Assembly: GCF_019880555.1 (NCBI RefSeq)
Contig: NZ_JAINVU010000003.1
Location: forward strand, 426,001 to 490,000
DNA: 64,000 bases
Direction of reading: 5' to 3'
Origin: Hephaestia mangrovi
Lineage (GTDB): Bacteria > Pseudomonadota > Alphaproteobacteria > Sphingomonadales > Sphingomonadaceae
A model generated the notes under the pieces. That model worked only from the letters and a program-made list of their open reading frames with translations. It was not told the origin of the DNA and ran no database searches. Positions 52,590 to 61,979 of this stretch are shown piece after piece. The position numbers were made by a program, and so were the translations under genes. The stretch's first letter is position 1; every line of letters starts with the position of its first letter.

Positions 52590-53417
52590 TCAGGCGCCGG
52601 GTCGGGCGATCGATCCGATGAAGGTCGCCCGCGTGCCGCCGTAATAGCGCGGCTCGAGCCCCTTGATCGTCGCCGGGAGCTGCCGGACGCCATCGAAGCC
52701 GACATAGCGCATCAGCTCGATCACCGCGGCGGGGTTCGGGTAGAATTGCAGGAACTCCGCCTTGCGCCAGCGCGAGGTGGTGATGTTCCACGCGGTATCG
52801 TCGACCGCCGGCACGCACTTCATGTGCCACATCGGCCAGCGCCGCAGCAGATTGTTGATCACCGGGATCCGCATCAGCGTGGTATCGACCACCAGCACGC
52901 CATCGGCGACGCCGGCGATCCGCTTCAGGCTGAGCACCGGGTTTTCGAGGTGATAGAGGATGCCGAAGCACAGGATCAGATCGAACCGGCCGACGCGCTC
53001 GGGCGTCAGGTCCTCGAGATGGACCTTGCGATATTCGAGATTGTCGAGCGCCAGTGCATCGCGGATGAAATTGGCCTGTTCGAGATAATGGTCCTCGATA
53101 TCGATGCCGAGCACGTAATCGGCACCGGCCTGGGCCGCCGTGACCGCGAAGCCGCCGCAATTGCACGCGATATCGAGCACGCGCTTGCCCTTGAGCGAGC
53201 CACCGCACGCTTCCAGTATAGACGGCCAGGCATGATCGATCAGCGTCTTGAGCCGCGTCTTCTCGCGCTCCTGCCGGGAAAATTCGGGCAGATGCGTACT
53301 GAGCCCGTGGGGCAGATCGATCGCATGATGGAACGGCGCCAGCCGCTTCAACTCGCTCTCGATCGTCGCGCGCGACATCGCCGCGCCATCGTTACTGGTT
53401 ACTGCCTGGCTTGCCAT
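52590..53417 (-). CDS. Class I SAM methyltransferase (CmoB-like fold)
   Basis: A 275-aa enzyme starting at ATG 53417 after GGAGGGCGGG, overlapping the FkbM gene by 19 bases. SAM motif I is RVLDIACNCGGFAVTAAQ, motif II GIDIEDHYLEQA, motif III FDLILCFGILYHLENPV. The closest pattern is the DUF1698/CmoB-type group. In this setting it may methylate a sugar hydroxyl or an EPS end. Confidence 0.85.
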   Translation of the reverse strand: MASQAVTSNDGAAMSRATIESELKRLAPFHHAIDLPHGLSTHLPEFSRQEREKTRLKTLIDHAWPSILEACGGSLKGKRVLDIACNCGGFAVTAAQAGADYVLGIDIEDHYLEQANFIRDALALDNLEYRKVHLEDLTPERVGRFDLILCFGILYHLENPVLSLKRIAGVADGVLVVDTTLMRIPVINNLLRRWPMWHMKCVPAVDDTAWNITTSRWRKAEFLQFYPNPAAVIELMRYVGFDGVRQLPATIKGLEPRYYGGTRATFIGSIARPGA

Positions 53418-54370
53418 CCCGCCCTCCGTGTTGACGTGTCGTCCGCAGCATAGGTGCCGGCACCGGGAGGCGTCTTGCGGGCAGGTTGGGTAGCCCTAAA
53501 TTGCTGATCGAGACGGCCCACCAGCTTGATTTCGGCCGGCACGAAGAAGCGGTTGGGACCAGGATCGGCGTCATCCGCAGCGATCGCCCGCAGCCGGCAG
53601 TCGTGGGCGCGATAGCCGGCCGCGGCCATCAGGCGCATCACGTCGTCGACGCGGTTGGTGACCTCGACCATCAGCAGCGGCCGATGGCGGGCGAGACACT
53701 CGCTCATGCCGCGCAACGCGGCGAGCTCACCGCCTTCGATATCGATCTTGATGAAATCGGGCACCAGCCCACGCGCCGCGATGAAGCCATCGATCGTCAC
53801 CGTCTCGACCTCGATCTGCCGGTAATGCTCGTCGCTGAACGCCGCTTCGCGATTGGCGGCGAACACGCTGTAACCGTCGACCAGCGTCGAATTCTGCCCG
53901 CTCAGCCCCTCGACGAAGAACGGCGCCGTCCCCTCACGATCACTGACCGCGCGGCGCACCAGCTCGACCGATGCGAGCCCGGCTACATTGGGCTCGAGAT
54001 AGGCGAGATTGTCCGGGCTCGGCTCGAACAGCACGACGCGGCCCTGCGTGCCGGCGAGATGCGCGAACCAGGTGCCGATATAGCCGATGTGGCTGCCGAG
54101 CTCGAACACCGTATCGCCGGGACGAATCAGCCGCGCGAAATTCTTCATCACGTTCTGCTCGCGGCGGCGGCCGTAGAACCAATAGCCCTTGTGGCGGAAG
54201 CGATGGAGGCGCAGCCGCCGCCCCGACACCCAATGGTGCTCGATGGTGATGTCGCGCTGGCCGGACCGCGCGAGCGCGGCGAGCGCCAGGTGGCGCAGCC
54301 ATTTGACCCGCATCAGGCGGTGATCGATCGCGAACCTCCGGCCGCGCTGCAGCAATGACGATGACAGCAT
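53399..54370 (-). CDS. FkbM-family methyltransferase
   Basis: A 323-aa protein; ATG 54370 has AGGGAGG at good spacing. FkbM features are DTVFELGSHIGYIGTWFAHL (SAM motif I), VVLFEPSPDNLAYLEPNV and DFIKIDIEGGELAALRGM. The family O-methylates sugars and is common in EPS loci. It is coupled to the second methyltransferase, suggesting two methyl decorations or one on the chain end. Confidence 0.9.
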   Translation of the reverse strand: MLSSSLLQRGRRFAIDHRLMRVKWLRHLALAALARSGQRDITIEHHWVSGRRLRLHRFRHKGYWFYGRRREQNVMKNFARLIRPGDTVFELGSHIGYIGTWFAHLAGTQGRVVLFEPSPDNLAYLEPNVAGLASVELVRRAVSDREGTAPFFVEGLSGQNSTLVDGYSVFAANREAAFSDEHYRQIEVETVTIDGFIAARGLVPDFIKIDIEGGELAALRGMSECLARHRPLLMVEVTNRVDDVMRLMAAAGYRAHDCRLRAIAADDADPGPNRFFVPAEIKLVGRLDQQFRATQPARKTPPGAGTYAADDTSTRRAGWQARQ

Positions 54371-54458
54371 CCGTGCCTCCCTGAAGACGCGTGAGGCTAC
54401 CAAATGTCGCGCAGCGACGGGCCGGGCATACGGATTACTTCGGATGTCGCGCAGGCGA

Positions 54459-55082
54459 TCAGCCGCGCGCGGCGCGGCGCGCCTCGGCGAGGCGGCGGCC
54501 GTCGATCCGCTCGCCGGACAGGATCATCCGCGCAGTGAGCAGCAGGATCAGCAGATCGCGGCGACGGGTACGATTGCCGAGATACCAGATATCGAGCGCG
54601 AGCTTGTCCTGATCGCTGAGCACGCTGTTGCCATGCGCCTGCGCCCAGCCGGTGAGGCCGGGGCGCACCATGCCGCGGATGACACCGGCATCGCCGAACG
54701 CGGCGATCGTCTCCGGCAGCAGCGGGCGCGGGCCGATCAGGCTCATGTCGCCGGTAACGAGGCTGATGAGTTGCGGCAGCTCATCGAGCCGGCTGCGGCG
54801 CAGCCAGCGGCCGAACGCCGGCGTGCGCTCGCTGTCGGGGAGCAGGCGACCGGCGGCATCGCGGCGATCGGCCATCGTGCGGAACTTGCGGATCGTGAAG
54901 CTGCGCCCGCGAAGGCCGGCGCGACGCTGCGAAAACATTACCGGAGACCCTAGCGCGACCCGGACGGCGAGCGCGACGGCGAGCATGATCGGCGTCGCGA
55001 GGACGAGCGCAACCGCGCCGACCGCGAAATCCATGCCGCGATCGATCACATCGCCCGGACGGAAGGACTCGAGACCCGCCAT
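54459..55082 (-). CDS. Priming phosphoglycosyl transferase (PglC-type)
   Basis: A 207-aa monotopic enzyme: an N-terminal re-entrant helix (FAVGAVALVLATPIMLAVALA), the RAGLRGRSFTIRKFRTM region, and the catalytic SLIGPRPLLPE and RPGLTGWAQ motifs of the bacterial sugar transferase family. Its short form lacks the WbaP N-terminal helices, as in PglC. It puts the first sugar-1-phosphate on undecaprenyl phosphate to start each EPS unit; a diNAcBac-type sugar is plausible given the locus. Confidence 0.92.
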   Translation of the reverse strand: MAGLESFRPGDVIDRGMDFAVGAVALVLATPIMLAVALAVRVALGSPVMFSQRRAGLRGRSFTIRKFRTMADRRDAAGRLLPDSERTPAFGRWLRRSRLDELPQLISLVTGDMSLIGPRPLLPETIAAFGDAGVIRGMVRPGLTGWAQAHGNSVLSDQDKLALDIWYLGNRTRRRDLLILLLTARMILSGERIDGRRLAEARRAARG

Positions 55083-55143
55083 AGGCCCGATTGCTAGGGC
55101 GAAGCGGCCCCGGCGCGCAAAGGGGCAAAGGGGGTATGGCCGG

Positions 55144-56142
55144 TCAATCGTCCTCGTCCTCGAAACCGACCAGCGCCAGCGCGCGCGCCTTGATCTGGTG
55201 CGTCGTGCACCAATGGACCAGCGCGTCCTCGCGGCCGTGTGTCACCCAGACTTCGCGCGGGGCAAGCTCTCGGATCGTGTCGGTCAGTTCGTCCCAATCG
55301 GCATGATCGGAGAGGATCAGCGGCAGCTCGACATTGCGCTGTCGGGCACGCTGGCGAATCCGCATCCAGCCCGATGCCATTGCGGTGATCGGATCGGGCA
55401 GCCGCCGCGACCAGCGATCGTTGAGCGCGCCCGGCGGGGCGAGCACGATGCGCCCGGCGAGATCGGCCTTGGCAGCGCCGGTTGCCGGAAGAAGAGCGCC
55501 CAGATCGACGCCATGCTCGACATAGAGATCGCACAGCCGCTGCAGCGCGCCGTGAATGTAGATCGGATCGTCATGCCCCATGTCGCGCAGTTCGCGGATC
55601 ACGCGCTGCGCCTTGCCCAGCGCATAGGCACCGACCAGCACGCAGCGATCGGGATTGGCATGGAGCGCGGCGAGCAGCTTGTCGATTTCCTCGTGCGTGT
55701 CGGGATGGCGGAACACCGGCAGGCCGAACGTCGCCTCGGTGACGAACACGTCGCACGGCACCGGCTCGAACCGCGCGCAGGTGGGATCGGGTCGGCGCTT
55801 GTAATCGCCCGAGACGACGATGCGTTCGCCACGATAATCCATCGCGATCTGCGCCGAGCCAAGCACATGACCGGCCGGCACGAAGCGCAATTCGACCTCG
55901 CCGAGCGTCAGCGGCTCGCCATAGGCGACCGGGAGGCCCGCCTGCGGCCCATAGCGCGCCTCCATGATCGCCAGCGTCTCGGGCGTCGCCCAAACGGCAT
56001 CATGGCCACCGCGCGCGTGATCGGCGTGGCCGTGGGTGACAATTGCGCGCGGCGACGGGATCGAGGGATCGATCCAGGCGTCGGCAGGCGCGACGTAGAT
56101 GCCGTGCGGCTGCGGATCGAGCCAGTCGCCGAGCCGGGTCAT
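55144..56142 (-). CDS. Ligase-associated DNA exonuclease (MBL/beta-CASP)
   Basis: A 332-aa metallo-beta-lactamase/beta-CASP protein. Metal ligands are seen in IVTHGHADHARGGHDAV, PAGHVLGSAQIAMDY and VVSGDYKRRPD; the C-terminal SDHADWDELT fits the beta-CASP part. The family is usually encoded with an ATP-dependent DNA ligase and Lhr helicase in DNA repair. Those partners are not in the window, so the gene is separated from them here, or they lie elsewhere. The gene marks the end of the EPS locus. Confidence 0.88.
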   Translation of the reverse strand: MTRLGDWLDPQPHGIYVAPADAWIDPSIPSPRAIVTHGHADHARGGHDAVWATPETLAIMEARYGPQAGLPVAYGEPLTLGEVELRFVPAGHVLGSAQIAMDYRGERIVVSGDYKRRPDPTCARFEPVPCDVFVTEATFGLPVFRHPDTHEEIDKLLAALHANPDRCVLVGAYALGKAQRVIRELRDMGHDDPIYIHGALQRLCDLYVEHGVDLGALLPATGAAKADLAGRIVLAPPGALNDRWSRRLPDPITAMASGWMRIRQRARQRNVELPLILSDHADWDELTDTIRELAPREVWVTHGREDALVHWCTTHQIKARALALVGFEDEDD

Positions 56143-56349
56143 CGCCGCCGCGCCGAGGTGAAGTGGAGAAAGTGGAGAGTGTCGCGCGGTTTCGCGCAGA
56201 CCCTAAAATGACTCTTCGCGAAACGGAGAGGGCCAGCGTGAGACAAAATGCCGCGCATGCCGATGATATGGCAGCGGGTTTCCAACATTCCTAGGCGCAA
56301 TGTGCAGCGGCGCGGTCGGCAGGTTTCGCTCAATGGCAGACATGAATTT

Positions 56350-56522
56350 CTCTCCCCTTGCGGGAGAGAATAGCGGCGCTTGGCGGCTCTGCCGCCTAGC
56401 AGAGCTTAGTGAGGGGGATGCGAGGCGCCGCTTCGCGCGCGGCACAGCCGCGCATCCCCCTCACCAACTGCGCCTAGGCAGCAAGCTGCCAAGGCTCCGT
56501 ATCCTCTCCCGCAAGGGGAGAG
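56350..56522. repeat. Long nested inverted-repeat element in a gene-free stretch
   Basis: Outer 19-base arms at 56350-56368 and 56504-56522 are exact reverse complements, and each arm is also a small hairpin (CTCTCCC...GGGAGAG). Inner 14-base arms (56409-56422 and 56451-56464) are also exact. The RNA would fold into one long branched hairpin. No gene is supported between 56143 and 56563; the element is the only structure seen there. It may be a MITE-like repeat or a shared transcript end for the two flanking leftward genes. Confidence 0.75.
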
Positions 56523-56563
56523 GATATCGGCGGCAGCTCCCCACCCCATCCCCGGACATCCCG

Positions 56564-57847
56564 TCAGCCGTCGCCGACGCGTTCGATATCGGCGCCGACG
56601 GCGGACAGCTTCTCCTCGAGCCGCTCGTAGCCGCGATCGAGGTGGTAGACGCGCTGCACCACCGTTTCGCCTTCGGCGGCGAGCCCGGCGAGGATCAGGC
56701 TCATCGAGGCGCGCAGGTCGGTTGCCATCACCGGCGCGCCGACCAGCTTGTCGACGCCGCGCACCACCGCGGTGCGGCCGCGCACCTGGATGTCGGCGCC
56801 CATCCGCGCCAGCTCGGGGACGTGCATGTAGCGATTCTCGAAGATCGTCTCGGTCAGCACGCTGGCGCCGTTCGCCTTGCACAGCATCGCCATGAACTGC
56901 GCCTGCATGTCGGTGGCGAAGCCGGGATAGGGCGCGGTCGAGAGAGTGAGCGGCGCAAGCCCGTTCGACGCCTCGACGCGCACGCCGTCCTTGTGTTCCT
57001 CGATCGTCACGCCCGCTTCGATCAGCGCGTCGAGCGTCGCGCGCATGTCGCCCGCATCGGCGCCGACGAGATCGAGCGACCCGCCGGTGATCGCCGCGGC
57101 GCAGGCGTAGCTGCCCGCTTCGATGCGATCGGGCATCACGCGATAGGTCGCGCCGTGCAGCCGATCGCGCCCCTCGATCTCCAGCGTCTCGGTGCCGATT
57201 CCCGAGATCGAGGCGCCCATCGCGACCAGGCAGTTGCACAGATCGACGATCTCGGGCTCGCGCGCGGCATTTTCGATCCGGGTGCCGCCCTTCGCCGTCA
57301 CCGCCGCCATCACCGCATTCTCGGTCGCGCCGACCGAGACGACCGGGAACGACACGCGGCCGCCGGGCAGCCGGCCGCCCGGCGCGGTCGCCTTCACATA
57401 GCCCGCGGCGAGCTCGATCGCGGCGCCCATTTCCTCGAGCGCCTTGAGGTGCAGGTCGATCGGCCGGTTGCCGATCGCGCAACCGCCGGGCAGCGACACC
57501 GTCGCCTCGCCGGCGCGCCCGACCAGCGGGCCGAGCACCAGGATCGAGGCGCGCATCTTGCGGACGATGTCATAGGGCGCCTCGGTTGCCGTCAGGCGGC
57601 CGGCGCGAACCGTCATCACCCGGCCGAAATCCTCCGGCCGCGCGCCCTCGATCTGGGTCGAGGCACCGAGCTGATTGAGCAAATGCCCGAAACTGTCGAC
57701 ATCGGCGAGACGCGGCAGGTTACGCAGGGTGAGCGGCTCGTCGGTCAACAGCGCGCACGGCATCAGCGTCAGGGCAGCGTTCTTGGCGCCGGAAATGGGC
57801 AGGCGGCCGGCAAGGCGATTGCCGCCGCGGATGAGGATACGGTCCAT
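56564..57847 (-). CDS. murA: UDP-N-acetylglucosamine 1-carboxyvinyltransferase
   Basis: A 427-aa enzyme (ATG 57847) of the EPSP-synthase fold; it adds enolpyruvate to UDP-GlcNAc in the first committed step of peptidoglycan synthesis. The catalytic Cys is C123 in [13 protein letters not shown] (the E. coli Cys115 equivalent), and the K22-N23 pair of GAKNAAL is at the N-terminus. The later [17 protein letters not shown] and [14 protein letters not shown] motifs also fit. Length is normal. It is divergent from the Crp/Fnr gene with a perfect-arm dyad between them. Confidence 0.96.
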   Translation of the reverse strand: MDRILIRGGNRLAGRLPISGAKNAALTLMPCALLTDEPLTLRNLPRLADVDSFGHLLNQLGASTQIEGARPEDFGRVMTVRAGRLTATEAPYDIVRKMRASILVLGPLVGRAGEATVSLPGGCAIGNRPIDLHLKALEEMGAAIELAAGYVKATAPGGRLPGGRVSFPVVSVGATENAVMAAVTAKGGTRIENAAREPEIVDLCNCLVAMGASISGIGTETLEIEGRDRLHGATYRVMPDRIEAGSYACAAAITGGSLDLVGADAGDMRATLDALIEAGVTIEEHKDGVRVEASNGLAPLTLSTAPYPGFATDMQAQFMAMLCKANGASVLTETIFENRYMHVPELARMGADIQVRGRTAVVRGVDKLVGAPVMATDLRASMSLILAGLAAEGETVVQRVYHLDRGYERLEEKLSAVGADIERVGDG

Positions 57848-57944
57848 GCCGTCCGCTTCTAACCGCTCGCCGACGCCGTGCAAGTTTGCGCACAATGCCC
57901 TCGTTCTATTGATCGATTTTAATGCGCACCGTCCCGCGCCCTGC

Positions 57945-57962
57945 TTTGACGTCAACGTCAAA
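57945..57962. promoter_or_regulatory. Strong palindrome before the Crp/Fnr gene
   Basis: TTTGACGT CA ACGTCAAA has perfect 8-bp arms, 14 bp upstream of the chosen GTG start. Its TTGAC-N6-GTCAA core has the 16-bp size of Crp/Fnr-type sites (TGTGA-N6-TCACA), so autoregulation is likely. It also lies within 100 bp of the divergent murA start. Confidence 0.55.
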
Positions 57963-57975
57963 GGGGGTGTTCCGC

Positions 57976-58710
57976 GTGCCGGCAAGTTGTTTCGCCGATC
58001 GACTCGGCGATCTGATCCCGTTGAGCCCGGCCGAGCAGGCCGCGCTCGCACGGCTGGAGGAACGCGAGCGCCATCTGAAGCGCGGCGCGGTGCTGGTGCG
58101 CGAGAACGACCCGGCGCCCGAGATGTTCATCCTGCGCGCAGGGAGCATGATGAGCTATGTGCTGCTCGACAACGGCAGCCGGCAGATCCTGCGCTTCCTG
58201 TTCCCGGGAGACATGGTCGCGATCACCGGGCTGGTCTATCGCGACGCGCCGGAAAACGTCATCGCGCTTACCGATTGCACCGTCGCGCCGTTCGAGAAGC
58301 CGGCGCTGTCGCGGATCGTGGTCGAGCATCCGCGGCTGGCCGCGCTGATGGTGGTCTACAACCAGATCGAGCGGATGGCGCTAACCGATCGCCTCGCCGG
58401 GCTGGGCCGTAGTTCGGCCAAGGCGCGGGTCGCCGCGATCCTGCTCGAGATTCGCGGCCGCCGGCGGATCGTCGACCGCGAGATCGGCGACAGTTTCCTG
58501 CTCGGCCTGACGCAGGAGGAAATCGGCGACGCCACCGGGCTCACCTCGGTCCATGTCAACCGCATGTTCCGGCAATTGGAGAACGAGCATCTGATCGCTC
58601 GCGAAAACGGCCGGGTGACGATCCTCGACGAGCGTGCGCTGGCGCGGACCGCCAATTTCGTCAACCGTTACGCCAATCTCGATCTCAGCTGGTTGCCGGA
58701 GCCGCGATAA
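57976..58710 (+). CDS. Crp/Fnr-family transcriptional regulator
   Basis: A 244-aa regulator from GTG 57976 (AAGGGGG 8 bases upstream; longer starts would fall on the operator). It has a cyclic-nucleotide-type sensor ([19 protein letters not shown]) and a C-terminal winged helix ([20 protein letters not shown]). The conserved cysteines of FNR iron-sulfur proteins and the Arg/Ser cAMP pocket of CRP are not seen, so the ligand is unknown. This is the common alphaproteobacterial Crp/Fnr type. Confidence 0.9.
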   Translation: MPASCFADRLGDLIPLSPAEQAALARLEERERHLKRGAVLVRENDPAPEMFILRAGSMMSYVLLDNGSRQILRFLFPGDMVAITGLVYRDAPENVIALTDCTVAPFEKPALSRIVVEHPRLAALMVVYNQIERMALTDRLAGLGRSSAKARVAAILLEIRGRRRIVDREIGDSFLLGLTQEEIGDATGLTSVHVNRMFRQLENEHLIARENGRVTILDERALARTANFVNRYANLDLSWLPEPR

Positions 58711-58712
58711 CC

Positions 58713-59081
58713 TTACGCCTTTTCCAGCGTGCATTGCAGGGGATGCTGGTTCTGCCGCGCGAAATCGGTGACCTGACTGACCTTGGTTTCGGCCACTTCG
58801 TAACTGAACACGCCGCACACCCCGACGCCCTTCTGGTGGACGTGGAGCATGACCCGGGTCGCGTCCTCGAGGCTCATGCGGAAGAAGCGCTGCAGGCACA
58901 GGACGACGAATTCCATCGGCGTGTAATCGTCGTTGAGCATCAGCACGCGATACGGCGTCGGCTTCTTGGTCCGCGTCAGCGTCTTGGTGGCGAGTCCGGT
59001 GCCGGTCGTGCCGGCATCGTCGACATCATCGTCGCCGGCGTCCGGGCCGGCCGCCTGGAGGGGGAAAGGATCAATCGCCAT
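58713..59081 (-). CDS. clpS: ATP-dependent Clp protease adaptor
   Basis: A 122-aa protein (ATG 59081) with an acidic unstructured N-terminus and the ClpS core: [20 protein letters not shown], then [20 protein letters not shown]. The ND-DYTPM region binds N-degron residues and the core docks to ClpA. It converges on the Crp/Fnr gene with a two-base gap and no clear terminator. clpA is not in the window. Confidence 0.95.
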   Translation of the reverse strand: MAIDPFPLQAAGPDAGDDDVDDAGTTGTGLATKTLTRTKKPTPYRVLMLNDDYTPMEFVVLCLQRFFRMSLEDATRVMLHVHQKGVGVCGVFSYEVAETKVSQVTDFARQNQHPLQCTLEKA

Positions 59082-59286
59082 GGTGAGCCGAAAATATGGC
59101 ATCGATGCCGCCAGGGGCAAGAGGTGTGCGACGCCGTAAACCCTCTTTTTGGAGCAGCGGTATGCCCGGTTGTCGCCCCAAACGCGTTTCGCGGGGCCAT
59201 GGGCCACCCTTCGTCATGCACGCGACACGCCGCGCACCATGGATGCTGAACCACGTCAGCATGACCGACGAGGGGAGGCCAGCACC

Positions 59287-59322
59287 AAAAAAGAGCGGCC
59301 GCCCCCGGAGGAACGGCCGCCC
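59287..59322 (-). terminator. Rho-independent terminator of the phasin gene
   Basis: On the minus strand GCGGCCG (59320-59314) pairs with CGGCCGC (59301-59295), with extra flanking pairs, and is followed by TCTTTTTT (from 59294). It ends the phasin transcript. Confidence 0.85.
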
Positions 59323-59354
59323 TGTTGCGACGATACGCGTCGCCAGATCGCCAG

Positions 59355-60062
59355 TTACGCGGCGATCTTGATCTTCTCGGCAGCGACCGCGGCGCGGTTC
59401 GACAGCGGCTGGGCAACGTCGCCGGCCAGCTTGATCATCGCTTCGGTGTTCTTCGAGGTCTCAGCGACCATCGAATCGAACGTCGAGCGCAGGTAATCGC
59501 TCTGCAGCTTGAAGAAATCGGTCGGCGACTTGGCGCTGGCGAACGACTTCATCGCAGCGGTCGCGCTTTCGAACGACTTGCGGCCGTATTCGGCGGCTTC
59601 CTGGCCCAGGCCTTCAAAGCCCTTGGCGGCGATCTTCGACGATTCGACGACCGCCTCGACATTGCCCTTGGCGAAGTCGTTAATCTCGTCGAACGCCTTG
59701 GTGCCCTTTTCGAACGCGGCCTTGGCGCGATCATTGAACTCGGCGAACAGGGTCTCGGCCTTGGCGGCGGTTTTCTTCACGGTGTCTTCCATTGTGATGT
59801 CCTCGCTTGTGCTTGGCGCCGGCTCGGCAATCGCGGCGGCAGGTGTTTCGGTCACGGTCTCGATCGGTTTCGGTGCTGCGGGCGCGGCGGCTTCTGTCGG
59901 CTTGATCGAAGCGGGGGCCGTCTCGCGCGGAGGGGCAACGGGCGTGGTCGCCGCCTTGGCCGTCGTCCTTGGCTTGCGCGCGGGGCGCGCCGCCTTGGGC
60001 TTGGCTGCGGTCGTCGGCTTGGGGCCTTTACTCGCCATGGCTGATTCGGACTCCTCGCTCAT
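59355..60062 (-). CDS. Phasin with Ala/Pro/Lys-rich N-terminal extension
   Basis: A 235-aa protein from ATG 60062. The C-terminal about 140 residues are a phasin_2 helical domain (TLFAEFNDRAKAAFEKGTKA, KLQSDYLRSTFDSMVAE) that coats PHA granules. The first 90 residues are Lys/Ala/Pro-rich like the nucleoid-binding tail of PhaF. An internal ATG at 59792 with GCGAGGA upstream would yield a standard-size phasin, so two forms are possible. It is just downstream of phaC, with TGC-rich repeats in the gap. Confidence 0.9.
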   Translation of the reverse strand: MSEESESAMASKGPKPTTAAKPKAARPARKPRTTAKAATTPVAPPRETAPASIKPTEAAAPAAPKPIETVTETPAAAIAEPAPSTSEDITMEDTVKKTAAKAETLFAEFNDRAKAAFEKGTKAFDEINDFAKGNVEAVVESSKIAAKGFEGLGQEAAEYGRKSFESATAAMKSFASAKSPTDFFKLQSDYLRSTFDSMVAETSKNTEAMIKLAGDVAQPLSNRAAVAAEKIKIAA

Positions 60063-60114
60063 TGCTGCAACGCACAATAAGCGATCGAATCGGACCTTTC
60101 AAGTGTTTTTGTGC

Positions 60115-60143
60115 GCTGCAACATAGCTGCAACGAAAGCAGCA
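60115..60143. promoter_or_regulatory. TGC-rich repeats before the phasin gene (PhaR-like sites)
   Basis: GCTGCAAC occurs at 60115-60122 and 60126-60133 (11-bp period, one helical turn), with AAGCAGCA at 60136-60143, and TGCTGCAACG again at 60063-60072. PhaR repressors of PHA granule genes bind TGC-rich motifs, so these are candidate PhaR sites. phaR itself is not in the window. Confidence 0.45.
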
Positions 60144-60165
60144 TCTTATTGCAATGATACCGGTT

Positions 60166-61896
60166 TCATCGTTGCCGCACATAGCTTCCCGGAGCATCTT
60201 CCAGCGCCTTGAGCTTGCCCTTGCCGGGCTTGCGCGCGCCCTTCGCCGCCACTTCCTCGCCGTCCTGGTCACGCAGCCAGCCAAGCCAATCCGGCCACCA
60301 GCTACCCTTGGTTTCGAGCGCGCCGGCGACGAATTCGTCGAGCGAACCGACGGGCTTGTCGTTGGTCCAATATTGATATTTGCCGGCCGCCGGCGGGTTG
60401 ACGACGCCGGCGATGTGCCCCGATCCGGCGAGCACGAACTTGATCGGCCCGGCGAAATGCTCGGTGATCTTCCACACGCTTTCGGCCGGCGCGATATGAT
60501 CCTCGCGTCCCGCCTGGACATAGGCCGGCGTCTTGACCGTGGAGAGGTCGAGCGGCGTCCCCGCCACTGCCAGCGCGCCGGGGCGCACCAGCAGGTTGTC
60601 GCGATAGAGATCGGTCAGATAGCTCAAATGCCAGCGCGCCGGCAGGTTGGTGGTGTCGCCGTTCCAGTGCAGCAGATCGAACGGCGCATAATCCTGGCCA
60701 AGCAGATAGTTATTGGTGACGTAGTTCCAGATCAGGTCGCGCCCGCGCAAAAGGTTGAAGGTCGCGGCCATGTAGCGCCCGTCGAGAAAGCCCTCGGGCG
60801 CGAGCGCCTCTATCATCTTCAACTGTTCGTCGTCGACGAACAGCGTCAGATCACCACCCTGCGCGAAATCGACCTGCGCGGTGAAGAAAGTGGCACTTTT
60901 GACCTTGTCCGCTTCGCCGCGCGCGGTCAGCACCGCCAGCGTCGCGGCAAGCGTGGTGCCGGCGACGCAATAACCGATCGCGTGCACGCCCTCGACGCCC
61001 AGGCCGTCACGAATCGTGTCGATCGCATCGATCTGCGCCGACACGTAATCGTCCCAGATCACCTCTGCGCTCGAGGCATCGGCCGATTTCCACGAGACCA
61101 TGAACACGGTGAGCCCCTGGTCGACCGCCCATTTGACGAAGCTCTTCTCCGGCCTGAGGTCGAGGATGTAGAAGCGGTTGATCCATGGCGGGAAGATCAC
61201 CAGCGGCGTCTTCAACACCGTGTCGGTGGTCGGGCTATACTGGATCAGCTCGTAAAGCGGTGTGCGGTGGACGACCTTGCCCGGCGTCGCGGCGATGTTG
61301 CGGCCTAGTTCGAACGCGCTCGAATCGGTGTGGGTCAGCTGCCCCCTGCCGAGATCGCCGAGCATGTTGGCGAGCCCCTTGAGCAGATTCTCGCCACGCG
61401 TCTCGATCGTCTTCTGGATCACCTGCGGATTGGTGACGGGAAAGTTGGTCGGGCTCATCGCGTCGACGAAATTCTTCGCGGCGAAGCGCAGCTGCTCCTT
61501 CTGTTTCGGCTCGACTCCCTCCAGCGCATCGACTCCGCGCAGGATATGGTCGGAAATCAGCAGATAGCTCTGCCTAATCCAGTCGAACACGGGATTGTCG
61601 CGCCATTCGGTTGCCTGGAAGCGGCGATCGGGCTTGGCATCGGCTTCGGTCAGCGCGGCGGGATCGAGGAAGCGCTGCCACAATTTCATGCTGTCGGCCC
61701 AGAATGCCTGCGCGCGCTCGATGGTCGCCTGATCGGTGAAGCCGGGGATGGTCGGGATGGCGGGCTGTTGTTGCAGCGTCTCGAGCCCCGCTTCGAGCAT
61801 CATCTGCTGCGCGCGGCCCATCACCCAGGTCCAATGCTGCATGTCTTCGAGCGTGAAGCCATGCTGTGATCGCTGCTTGTCCTCGGTCAATCTCAT
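60166..61896 (-). CDS. phaC: Class I poly(3-hydroxyalkanoate) synthase
   Basis: A 576-aa alpha/beta-hydrolase-type synthase that polymerises 3-hydroxyacyl-CoA. The lipase-like box GYCVAG carries the catalytic Cys310; the later Asp and His (YVQAGREDHIAP, LAGSGHIAGVVNPP) complete the triad. Length and the N-terminal WRDNPVFDWIRQSYLL region fit class I. Start choice is uncertain: ATG 61896 has AGAGGAG pressed against it, a GTG at 61923 and a TTG at 61890 are alternatives. The phasin gene follows. Confidence 0.95.
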   Translation of the reverse strand: MRLTEDKQRSQHGFTLEDMQHWTWVMGRAQQMMLEAGLETLQQQPAIPTIPGFTDQATIERAQAFWADSMKLWQRFLDPAALTEADAKPDRRFQATEWRDNPVFDWIRQSYLLISDHILRGVDALEGVEPKQKEQLRFAAKNFVDAMSPTNFPVTNPQVIQKTIETRGENLLKGLANMLGDLGRGQLTHTDSSAFELGRNIAATPGKVVHRTPLYELIQYSPTTDTVLKTPLVIFPPWINRFYILDLRPEKSFVKWAVDQGLTVFMVSWKSADASSAEVIWDDYVSAQIDAIDTIRDGLGVEGVHAIGYCVAGTTLAATLAVLTARGEADKVKSATFFTAQVDFAQGGDLTLFVDDEQLKMIEALAPEGFLDGRYMAATFNLLRGRDLIWNYVTNNYLLGQDYAPFDLLHWNGDTTNLPARWHLSYLTDLYRDNLLVRPGALAVAGTPLDLSTVKTPAYVQAGREDHIAPAESVWKITEHFAGPIKFVLAGSGHIAGVVNPPAAGKYQYWTNDKPVGSLDEFVAGALETKGSWWPDWLGWLRDQDGEEVAAKGARKPGKGKLKALEDAPGSYVRQR

Positions 61897-61979
61897 CTCC
61901 TCTGGCAAGCGCCTGGGGGGCACCGTATAACCAACGCGCGGGGCGGACGCGAATGTCCGCTGCCCAATAGGAGGAACAG

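Noticed and set aside
55144..56142. Metallo-beta-lactamase resistance enzyme
   Set aside because: The beta-CASP part and lack of a signal peptide fit a DNA exonuclease of the ligase-associated group instead.
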